From: a virus
DNA: 33,305 nt
IMG/VR virus record: IMGVR_UViG_3300020051_000054
Coordinates: 1-33,305 of that record
Strand: one strand, 5' to 3'
Position numbers and translations under genes: made by a program. A model generated the notes under the pieces. That model ran no database searches. It was not told the DNA's origin and was given only the letters and a program-made list of their open reading frames with translations. Shown here in pieces: positions 23,447 through 30,913 of this stretch; position 1 is the stretch's first letter, and each line of letters begins with the position of its first letter.

Positions 23447-25458
23447 TGGCAATTATTCGTCCACCTATATCTGGTGATAGTCCTCAAGATTCGTGGATGA
23501 ATCAAGTTACTGAGGCTATTAACAAAGGATTACTTGCGCCAAGCGTAAATCCAAGTGAAGCAGCAGTGATTAGCGTTGATAGCTTTAGTGCAGCAACTGT
23601 TTATCTTTATACAAGAACAACAACTGCAGTTGCTCCTGCTGCTATTGCTCAAGACCTTACTTATGATTATAGTCAAGCTGGCTTTACAACTTCACCTCCT
23701 TTTGGTTCGGCTAACTGGGAGACTTCTCCTCCAGGCACAGTTAACGGTGATTATCTTTGGATAACTACAGTTAATATTTCTGCTAACGTAGGACAAGAAA
23801 TAATCCCAGCAGCTAGCTGGTCTACTCCTGAAATTTTTGCGGTTAATGGAAGTAGCTCCATTGTAATTGAAGCGTATCTAAGGGCAGCAAGTGCGCCATC
23901 AACACCTACTGGTGGCTCATATGATTTTGCTACAAAGACTTTAACACCACCCGCTGGTGGTTGGTCTCAAACGTTTCCTTCGGGATCAGACCCTGTTTAT
24001 ATTGTAACCACAATAGCAACTATATCAGGTACTACTGGCACAGACTTTAATCTTACTTGGTCTGCACCTGTTAAGATGGTAGAAGATGGTACTCCAGCTA
24101 CAGAAGTAGAATCTGGTCTTGTGTATTATACTCAAGCTTCTGCAAGTAATCCTGGAACACCAACCGCTACAAGCTATAACTTTACGACAGGTGCCTTTAC
24201 AGGATTAACTAGCGGATGGCAAACCAGCCCTGTCACTGTAAATATTACTAGTACTACTGCTTTATTTTGGTCATCAAGGTTTAGAGTTATTGAGCCACCA
24301 ACAGGCAGTCCTACAGTAACATTTGACACGCCTATTGCATCAGTAAACTTCGGTACTAATATACAGTCTGATAATTATATAGCAGGCAGTAGTGGTTGGC
24401 AAATACAAAGAGCTAGTGGCGATGCTGAGTTTAATAATATTACCGCTAGAGGTAGCTTAACTAGTGGTAGTTTTGATGGTGTTCTTAATAACTTAAATAA
24501 TACTATTAGTACTTATAGCACTGCAACAGGAGTCTTTGCTGCAAATGTATGGGGTCTTCGTGATGGATTTAGTAATAACGCAGCAAATATTTCAGCAGCT
24601 TCTTGGTCAGATTATTTAGATCCGGTTAGTAACACAGATCATGTTGTTTTAAAAGTTAGAGCAAGTACAGCAGCTATAACTGAAATTATAAGTCAACTTG
24701 GTCGAGGTCAAGAAATAACTATTACTAGAAACGCTAGTAATTATGCTGTGTTTGAAGTTTGGAGTGCAGGGTATGCGCCAGAGGATGGTAACACTGCTTA
24801 TATACAACTAAGAAACTTATCAACCGTAATAGGTACTCCAGGTAACAGTGCGATTACACTAGCGGCTGATAATGTAGTAGATCCTGGAACAGAGGGTTAT
24901 CTTTTCAGTGATGATGTTTCTGTTATTAACTCAGGAACACTTGATGTTAGCCACATTAGAATTAATGGTAGCATTCAAGCGAAAAATCTAGACATTGGTG
25001 TTACATTACAAAGTAAATCCGGTAATAGAGGCGGAGTAATTACTAGCTGGGCAGAATTTCTTAGGATAGAAACAGCAGATAATCCTGATTATAATACAGA
25101 TGTTTCTTATGATTCACAAGTTACAGTTGTATCGGAAGCAGGTGTTGGTGATATTGTGTTTTGTAAAGTATTAGATGAAACACAGCTAGGCACAGAAGGT
25201 TCAGCTACTTATTCATCATCTCAAATAGGGTTGTCAGTTGGTAGCACAACTAGTTTTACTAATACAATTGATAGTGCAAGCATTCAGGCTAACTCACCTA
25301 ACCAATCTAGTTCTTTTACAACATCAATGTCAGACTCTAATGTAAACGTAACAAGAGGTACTATTTATATTTTTTGTTATCGGGAAAGACCTGGTGGAGA
25401 TACTGCAATTGGGTGTAGTGCTAGCGGAAGTATTACTGAAGTAAGGAGACCTGCATAA
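23446..25458 (+). CDS. J-like tail fibre/spike with three tandem repeats
   Basis: A 670-residue protein. After a short anchor (PPISGDSPQDSWMNQVTEAI) come three repeats of about 80 residues (52-134, 139-215, 224-303), each with an aromatic start (VYLYTRT, IEAYLRA, GLVYYTQ), a proline-rich loop and a later tryptophan (SYDF/SYNF ... GW). Residues about 305-345 (IQSDNYIAGSSGWQIQRASG, DAEFNNITARGSLTSGSFDG) match the central fibre domain of lambda J-type host-specificity proteins. The rest is beta-rich with a region ISAASWSDYLDPVSN-type and a serine-rich end. Likely host binding, hub-proximal. GGAGG lies upstream, overlapping the nozzle gene end. Confidence 0.83.
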   Translation: MAIIRPPISGDSPQDSWMNQVTEAINKGLLAPSVNPSEAAVISVDSFSAATVYLYTRTTTAVAPAAIAQDLTYDYSQAGFTTSPPFGSANWETSPPGTVNGDYLWITTVNISANVGQEIIPAASWSTPEIFAVNGSSSIVIEAYLRAASAPSTPTGGSYDFATKTLTPPAGGWSQTFPSGSDPVYIVTTIATISGTTGTDFNLTWSAPVKMVEDGTPATEVESGLVYYTQASASNPGTPTATSYNFTTGAFTGLTSGWQTSPVTVNITSTTALFWSSRFRVIEPPTGSPTVTFDTPIASVNFGTNIQSDNYIAGSSGWQIQRASGDAEFNNITARGSLTSGSFDGVLNNLNNTISTYSTATGVFAANVWGLRDGFSNNAANISAASWSDYLDPVSNTDHVVLKVRASTAAITEIISQLGRGQEITITRNASNYAVFEVWSAGYAPEDGNTAYIQLRNLSTVIGTPGNSAITLAADNVVDPGTEGYLFSDDVSVINSGTLDVSHIRINGSIQAKNLDIGVTLQSKSGNRGGVITSWAEFLRIETADNPDYNTDVSYDSQVTVVSEAGVGDIVFCKVLDETQLGTEGSATYSSSQIGLSVGSTTSFTNTIDSASIQANSPNQSSSFTTSMSDSNVNVTRGTIYIFCYRERPGGDTAIGCSASGSITEVRRPA

Positions 25459-25811
25459 TGCCATTGTTTATTACTATTGATAATGATAATAAAATAACTT
25501 CGCAAGGGCAAATAGATTCTCCAATGGCTCAAACCTCTACAACAATTGTAGGGATTAGACCTAATACTTATGATACACACTATGACCCAGTTACTAGCTC
25601 AACTTATGAGTCAGAAGAATCTTATGCAGCTAGACAGCTTAATAAAAGAAATGTTTATTTAGCTGCTTCAGACTATACTCAAATACCAGATGCTACCTTT
25701 CCGGGAACATTAGTAGAATGGCAAACGTATCGTCAGGCGCTAAGAGATATTACTAGCAACAGTAATTGGCCTTACTTAAATCCAGAGGATTGGCCTACAA
25801 AGCCAAGTTAA
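25458..25811 (+). CDS. tail fibre assembly chaperone-like protein, copy C
   Basis: A 117-residue protein whose end EWQTYRQALRDITSNSNWPY ... DWPTKPS carries the Phage_tail_APC signature seen in copies A and B. Its N-terminal half differs completely (MPLFITIDNDNKITSQGQID, then GIRPNTYDTHYDPVTSSTYE), as expected if that part binds a different fibre. It directly follows the J-like fibre with a TAATG overlap, which strengthens the fibre-plus-chaperone pairing. Confidence 0.8.
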   Translation: MPLFITIDNDNKITSQGQIDSPMAQTSTTIVGIRPNTYDTHYDPVTSSTYESEESYAARQLNKRNVYLAASDYTQIPDATFPGTLVEWQTYRQALRDITSNSNWPYLNPEDWPTKPS

Positions 25812-25813
25812 AT

Positions 25814-26284
25814 ATGATAAGAAAACTAGAGGACAATGATGTATTCGAAGCTATTACGCTAATGAATAAATCAACAGAAGACAATGAGTACTTTGGCTAT
25901 AAACGAAATGAAGCTGTATGGATAAAGTATTTTGTTGGACTGGTAGAAAAACAAAAAGAAACCCCTCATGCGCTTGTAATAGGCGACTATATAGACGGGC
26001 AGCTAAGGGGTTTTCTTTCTGCTGAATCTTTTACTAACTACTATACTAACGAATATATAATGGACGTTAAGGATTGTATTGTTGATCATGACTACAATAA
26101 CACCTTTACAATCTATCGTTTATTCGATGCCATGATTGCACATACTAAAGAGTATGGTGGTAAACATTGGCGAGCCGACTCTATTCGTAGCGAGCAAGAA
26201 GCTATGGATTATGGTCGTTTCTTGCAACGCCGTTATAATTCGGCAATTCATGTCTCAGTTAGAGGCGTAATACAGGAGAATTAA
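25814..26284 (+). CDS. GNAT-like acyltransferase-fold protein
   Basis: A 156-residue protein. I chose the ATG at 25814, just after the upstream stop (25809-25811); an in-frame start at 25766 would overlap copy C. The start MIRKLEDNDVFEAITLMNKS and then HALVIGDYIDGQLRGFLSAE look like the first helix and central strands of the GNAT fold, followed by VKDCIVDHDYNNTFTIYRLF and a helix. The acetyl-CoA loop (Q/R..G.G/A) is not clear, so activity is uncertain. GNAT-like proteins near tail or ejection genes are common in marine phages; substrate unknown. Confidence 0.68.
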   Translation: MIRKLEDNDVFEAITLMNKSTEDNEYFGYKRNEAVWIKYFVGLVEKQKETPHALVIGDYIDGQLRGFLSAESFTNYYTNEYIMDVKDCIVDHDYNNTFTIYRLFDAMIAHTKEYGGKHWRADSIRSEQEAMDYGRFLQRRYNSAIHVSVRGVIQEN

Positions 26285-26932
26285 ATGTTCGAAGATTCGA
26301 ATCCAAATCTAGGAATCTTTGATATGCGAGTAGAAGTACCGGAGGACGCTCCAAAGTTTCTACATAGGCATTTCAATAATCATATTTGTAATAAAGGTGG
26401 TGGTCAAACTACAACAACAACTAGCGGTATTGACCCAGAATTTAAGCCATATCTTACAAAAGTATTAGCTGATGTAACAGGAAAATACGAAGCAGATATT
26501 GCTAAAGGTCCGGACGCTGTTGTGGCCGACATGACCCCGGAACAAATTCAAGCCTTAGCTGCGCAAAAGACAACTGCTGAAGAAGCAATTCAAGGCACTG
26601 GCGCGTATGACACTAGTGCGGCTCGTAGACGTGACTTAGAAAATCTTATGGGTAGTGCTTCTGGTATGGCAGCTGCAGGGGGTGGACTTGGTTCTGCTCG
26701 TGGTGAAAAAGCTATGTTAGGAGCAGTTGCCGATCGTTCACTTCAATTACAACAACAACGGCAAGCTGATATTGAAAAAGGAATTACTGGTCTCGGTGAA
26801 GTAGGAACTACTAAACAACAGTATGAGCAACAACGACTTGATGCACCTCACACGGTAGCACAACGTTACTTCGGATACCTTGGTAATGCACCACAACAAC
26901 AAACATCTACTCAAAGCGGAGGTGGTAAGTAA
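26285..26932 (+). CDS. putative internal virion (ejection) protein 1
   Basis: A 215-residue protein. After a variable start comes GGGQTTTTTSGIDPEFKPYL with TKVLADVTGKYEADI, a helical region rich in A, E, Q (MTPEQIQALAAQKTTAEEAI), a glycine-rich patch (SASGMAAAGGGLGSARGEKA) and a final TVAQRYFGYLGNAPQQQTST. I recall the TTT.SG.DPEFKPYL.K.L.DVT..Y motif in marine phage proteins near the ejection genes. Size and position before two much larger ejection proteins recall T7 gp14 or P22 gp7; this is by analogy. Confidence 0.68.
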   Translation: MFEDSNPNLGIFDMRVEVPEDAPKFLHRHFNNHICNKGGGQTTTTTSGIDPEFKPYLTKVLADVTGKYEADIAKGPDAVVADMTPEQIQALAAQKTTAEEAIQGTGAYDTSAARRRDLENLMGSASGMAAAGGGLGSARGEKAMLGAVADRSLQLQQQRQADIEKGITGLGEVGTTKQQYEQQRLDAPHTVAQRYFGYLGNAPQQQTSTQSGGGK

Positions 26933-27519
26933 TGGCTGTTCAACTAGCTAGGTTAGGTAATGAACCTCAACAAAGACAAGGACCGCTTTACAGACCTCAA
27001 CCACAACCGATGGCGCCTCAAGAAAAAGGCATGACTAGTCAGGTAATGGATGCTGTTACTAATAAAGCTGTGACAAAAGGTGTGGGCTACGGTGAAGAGA
27101 AACTAACAGAAGGCCTTTCATCTATGATGGCGCCTTCACTAGCAGCTCCCTCTGCTGCCCAAATGACAACCATGTCTAAGATGGCAGGGATGCCTTCTGC
27201 AGCAGGTGCAGGTCTTTCTCCAGGAGCAGCACAAGCTGTCTTAGGATCAGGGTCTAGCGCGGCCCCTTTGGTTGCACAAGCAGCAGGGCAAACTGCAGGT
27301 CAGCTTGCAGCTACAACAGGTGGTCAGCTTGCTACTGGTGCCGCAACAAATGCGGCAGCTGCAGGTGCGGGTACAGGTTTAATGGCAACGCTAGGTACAG
27401 CTGTACCTTACATTGGCGCTGCAATGCTGGCAGGTAAAGCCTTTGGTTTGTTTAATAAAGGCGGATATGTTAACGGTCCATTAGCGGCAGGTCATCAGCG
27501 TACCTTCGCAAATAAGTAG
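26932..27519 (+). CDS. putative internal virion (ejection) protein 2
   Basis: A 195-residue alanine/glycine/glutamine-rich protein, low in charge. The N-terminus is proline/glutamine-rich (EPQQRQGPLYRPQPQPMAPQ); the middle is a long run of small residues (GAGLSPGAAQAVLGSGSSAA ... ATTGGQLATGAATNAAAAGA) and the C-terminus has a hydrophobic segment (YIGAAMLAGKAFGLF) followed by NKGGYVNGPLAAGHQRTF. Such low-complexity hydrophobic proteins are typical of injected proteins that enter the cell envelope. TAATG overlap with the previous gene. Family not recognised. Confidence 0.65.
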   Translation: MAVQLARLGNEPQQRQGPLYRPQPQPMAPQEKGMTSQVMDAVTNKAVTKGVGYGEEKLTEGLSSMMAPSLAAPSAAQMTTMSKMAGMPSAAGAGLSPGAAQAVLGSGSSAAPLVAQAAGQTAGQLAATTGGQLATGAATNAAAAGAGTGLMATLGTAVPYIGAAMLAGKAFGLFNKGGYVNGPLAAGHQRTFANK

Positions 27520-27529
27520 GGAGAAGGTA

Positions 27530-30500
27530 ATGAGACTCAAAAAGTTTGAACAAAAGGACCGCTATGGAAATATGTTCTCTATTGAATTTGATACGTCTAT
27601 TCCAAAGATTGAAAGTATTCCTGAGCATCCTGGAGAACCGCGTGGTACTGATACCGTACCTGCTTGGTTAACACCAGGGGAGTTTGTAATGAATGCGGAA
27701 GCTGTCCGTATGTTTGAACCAGAGATCGAAGATATGAACGACAAAGGTCGTGAAGTTCAAATGCAGCAGGGTGGTACAATACCGGAGTATGCTGCTGCCG
27801 GTCAGAAGATTACAAAGCGTAAAATGCCTAACGGTAAAATGGGGCTTTGGCAAGGTAATACTTATCTAGGTCTGCATGAAGAAGGCCCTTCTTTTCTTGG
27901 GGATATTTCTGAAGCGGCTAAAGAAGGCTGGGAAGAATGGAATCCCTTTAAAAGTAATGGCGGTAGTGTACCCCCTGTTTATGCCGCGGCTGGTGGCAGC
28001 AGTAATTTTCTTGCTGATATCTTAAAGCGCTTAGAAGGAGTAGCTAGTGAAGCATACCTAGACTCTGCTGGTAAGGCAACCATCGGCGCTGGTAGTACAC
28101 GTGGTGTACAAATAGGCGACACAGCTTCTGATGAGCAAATTAACTCTAGACTTGCAGAAGACATGGCTATTGTTGATCAAGATTATGGACAGCTTGTGAC
28201 CGCAGATCTAAACCCTAATCAAGAAGCAGCAGTTAAATCTTTGTTGTTTAACATTGGTGGACCGCAGTTTGCTAATAGTAAAGCACGTGCTGCGCTTAAT
28301 GCAGGTGACTTTGATAGCTTTAAGAAAGAAGCTGCAGAGTTCCGCAAGGTTGGAGATAAGGTTATCCCTGGTCTTGAAAACCGTAGAGCACAAGAACTTG
28401 CTTTGTTTGATTCACCCGTTGGCGAAGACCCTTGGGGTATTAATAGACGACAAGTAGCGACTCGTGATGATCGTGTAGCTAAGCTTGTTGCTGCGGGTCA
28501 ACCTATTGACTTGGCTATGCAAGCAGCAATGCTTGGTCAAAATGCAGAGACTGAGGGTGAGATTGTAACACCTCCTCCAATTGATAGAGGGCCTCCTTCG
28601 GCTATGGCTATGACACCAGCTGAAGATATCCTTGCACTAGAACAGCAGATGAGGGCAGCTCAACAAGCGGGTACCTTTGAAGCAACATCAGATGTTGGAG
28701 ATCCATTCCCGCCTGAGCCACCAGTTCCTGGACCAGATGCAGAAATGCTTGCAGCACAGAAGGCAACACTCGAGCAAGGTATTTATGATCCTGATGGAAA
28801 CATGGAAGCTATTCAAGCTGGTATTGACCAAGCTCAAATCTTAGAAGATCAACGACGTATGCAGCAAGGTCAGGTTCCTGCAATTGAGGCGGCACCTCCT
28901 GCCAGCTATGGTGATGGTGACTTTGGTCAAGACGATATTAGCTCTGATGCTGGTAGTATTCCTGAAGATACACGCAATTGGCTTAGAAAAATCGGTGATG
29001 CTGGTGGGCTTTCTACTATTGTTAAAGATAAGTATGATCAGTTTGAAGCTGATGCTGAAAAGAAAGCAAAGCAAAAAGGTGTGATGACTTCGGATGATGC
29101 AGGTATGACACCAGCTGAAACATTGCCACCTGCTGAAATACCCAAGCCAGAGACAGGTACGTATGGTGTCCATAATACTATCATTAGACCGGACGCTGAG
29201 GGCAAAGATCGTACTTATAAGTGGGATGCTAAAAGAGAAGCATACATTGATGAAGCTGGGTTAGAGTATACTCGTGGTCCTGGTGAATTAATTAGTGGAC
29301 TCTTTACCGAGAAGCCACCAGTTGATGATCAGCCTGATCAAGGTGATACTCAAATCGGTACGCTTAATGGTAACCCTGTATATATGGGTAAAGATGGTCA
29401 GCCTTATGTCATGGAAGATCTTGGTAAGCTAGGTCTCGCTGCCGGTACTACAAAGATGAACGTGCAGCCTTGGCAAACTGATGATATTAAACTGCTTCCT
29501 AAAGCAGATCGTACAGTAGCTGGGCCTAAAACACCTGGTCCTAAAGATGGATTAATCGATCTACCCGGTACAGATACCGCACCACCACCACCAGCAGTAG
29601 CAACACCAGCAGCAACACCAGCAGCAACACCAGCAAACAACATTGCAGCAACTGCTAATGATAAAGACGGAACACCAGCAAAACCATCTGCAACACAAGT
29701 AGCTGCGGAAGTTAAGAAGGCTGATGATGGTTCCGCAGCAGGTACTAAGCCAGGTGAGGCTGAAGCAGCCGTTAAAAAGGCAGGTAGCGATGGTACGGAT
29801 AAAGTTGAGAAAGCTGAAGGCTGGTTAGCAGAAACCTTTGGTGGTTTGTTTGATGCCCAAGAACTTAAGAGAATGGCAATACTTTATGCTGGCTCAAGGC
29901 TACTTGGTAACTCACATGCTGGCTCACTTAATTGGGCAGCTGAAGGTTACTTAGATCGTGTTGGTGCACATGAAGAAAACGTACAGAAGTTAATTGAGAA
30001 AGGTGAGTATACTCCTGCATCAATTCAAAACTTTAAGAAGACTAAAGACTATAGCGTATTGATTAAAACCGGTACGCCTATCTCACCTACTGGGACTAAA
30101 GAAACTTGGTATACGCCTGAAGGAAAGCGGATACAAGCGGAGAAGTATAAGACAGGTAAAGATAGTTATGTCTGGTCTGCTGATGGTGGAAGAACTGCAA
30201 TACCTTCTGCCTGGCATCAGGATGCATCGCGTGTTAAGAACACCGACGAGTATAACGATCGGGTTATTAAAGAGTCAAACTATCTTGCAGAAAGATTAAC
30301 TGAAATTGACGAAAGCTCAGGTAATAAAATTGTAAGCGGCTCGGTTAAAGGCGGTGATAGAAAGACTGCGTATGTAACCGGCTTACGTCCAAAAGATGCT
30401 GCATCTCAAGTAGCACGGTGGGCTGCTGCAAACGGTATCGACGTTGGAAGTGCCGAGGGTTATGCTCGGCAGGCTTGGGAAATGGCAGTGGCCGATGCCT

Positions 30501-30904
30501 TAGCTGATCCAGATCGGAAAACAAAACCATCTGATTTGCGTCCTTACTTAAACCAGTTAAAGATCCGTCAAGACACAGGTATCAATGAACTCTTTGATAT
30601 CACTGCAGAAGATGGGAAGATAAGGAAGATGGATTCGGAAAAGATTGATGAAGTCAGTCGTAATTATCTTGCCCGTAAAGGGTTATCTGGTGGAGTGAGT
30701 GAGGGTGATCTTGTTAAAGACGGGGCAACTGGCTTTACTACTAGAAGAAATCGCAATGAAGTAAATAACTTTTGGACTGAAGCCAGCTCGCGTTGGACTA
30801 AGAAGGTTGCTGCAGATCCAAGTGTTGTAGATGAGTGGGCAGGCAAAGCTCTTCCGGGTGAGACCCCGTTCTTTGCTTGGGCTAAAGCTAACGTAATGAA
30901 ATAG
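27530..30904 (+). CDS. large internal virion protein with GH24 lysozyme domain
   Basis: A 1124-residue protein, probably ejected to open peptidoglycan for DNA entry. Residues 40-60 (TDTVPAWLTPGEFVMNAEAV) carry the D..PA.LTPGEFV motif often found in tape-measure proteins; GG..P.YAAAG occurs twice (82-91 and 144-155). A GH24 lysozyme domain follows (about 160-295): ILKRLEGVASEAYLDSAGKA and TIGAGST, with catalytic set Glu169, Asp178, Thr184 at E-x8-D-x5-T spacing, and ENRRAQEL near its end. The middle is acidic and disordered; about 685-715 is a proline/alanine linker. The C-terminal third is helical and structured (YAGSRLLGNSHAGSLNWAAE). Function as in T7 gp16 is by analogy. Confidence 0.85.
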   Translation: MRLKKFEQKDRYGNMFSIEFDTSIPKIESIPEHPGEPRGTDTVPAWLTPGEFVMNAEAVRMFEPEIEDMNDKGREVQMQQGGTIPEYAAAGQKITKRKMPNGKMGLWQGNTYLGLHEEGPSFLGDISEAAKEGWEEWNPFKSNGGSVPPVYAAAGGSSNFLADILKRLEGVASEAYLDSAGKATIGAGSTRGVQIGDTASDEQINSRLAEDMAIVDQDYGQLVTADLNPNQEAAVKSLLFNIGGPQFANSKARAALNAGDFDSFKKEAAEFRKVGDKVIPGLENRRAQELALFDSPVGEDPWGINRRQVATRDDRVAKLVAAGQPIDLAMQAAMLGQNAETEGEIVTPPPIDRGPPSAMAMTPAEDILALEQQMRAAQQAGTFEATSDVGDPFPPEPPVPGPDAEMLAAQKATLEQGIYDPDGNMEAIQAGIDQAQILEDQRRMQQGQVPAIEAAPPASYGDGDFGQDDISSDAGSIPEDTRNWLRKIGDAGGLSTIVKDKYDQFEADAEKKAKQKGVMTSDDAGMTPAETLPPAEIPKPETGTYGVHNTIIRPDAEGKDRTYKWDAKREAYIDEAGLEYTRGPGELISGLFTEKPPVDDQPDQGDTQIGTLNGNPVYMGKDGQPYVMEDLGKLGLAAGTTKMNVQPWQTDDIKLLPKADRTVAGPKTPGPKDGLIDLPGTDTAPPPPAVATPAATPAATPANNIAATANDKDGTPAKPSATQVAAEVKKADDGSAAGTKPGEAEAAVKKAGSDGTDKVEKAEGWLAETFGGLFDAQELKRMAILYAGSRLLGNSHAGSLNWAAEGYLDRVGAHEENVQKLIEKGEYTPASIQNFKKTKDYSVLIKTGTPISPTGTKETWYTPEGKRIQAEKYKTGKDSYVWSADGGRTAIPSAWHQDASRVKNTDEYNDRVIKESNYLAERLTEIDESSGNKIVSGSVKGGDRKTAYVTGLRPKDAASQVARWAAANGIDVGSAEGYARQAWEMAVADALADPDRKTKPSDLRPYLNQLKIRQDTGINELFDITAEDGKIRKMDSEKIDEVSRNYLARKGLSGGVSEGDLVKDGATGFTTRRNRNEVNNFWTEASSRWTKKVAADPSVVDEWAGKALPGETPFFAWAKANVMK
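29600..29635 (+). repeat. three exact 12-base direct repeats coding for ATPA
   Basis: GCAACACCAGCA three times in a row inside the large ejection protein gene, giving an Ala-Thr-Pro-Ala linker. Flanking CCA and CAGCAGTAG copies suggest slippage growth. Confidence 0.85.
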
Positions 30905-30913
30905 GAGATAGTA

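Noticed and set aside
28841-29173. Minus-strand frame of 110 codons within the large ejection protein gene.
   Set aside because: Antisense to a well-supported 1124-codon gene; no start signal or recognisable product.
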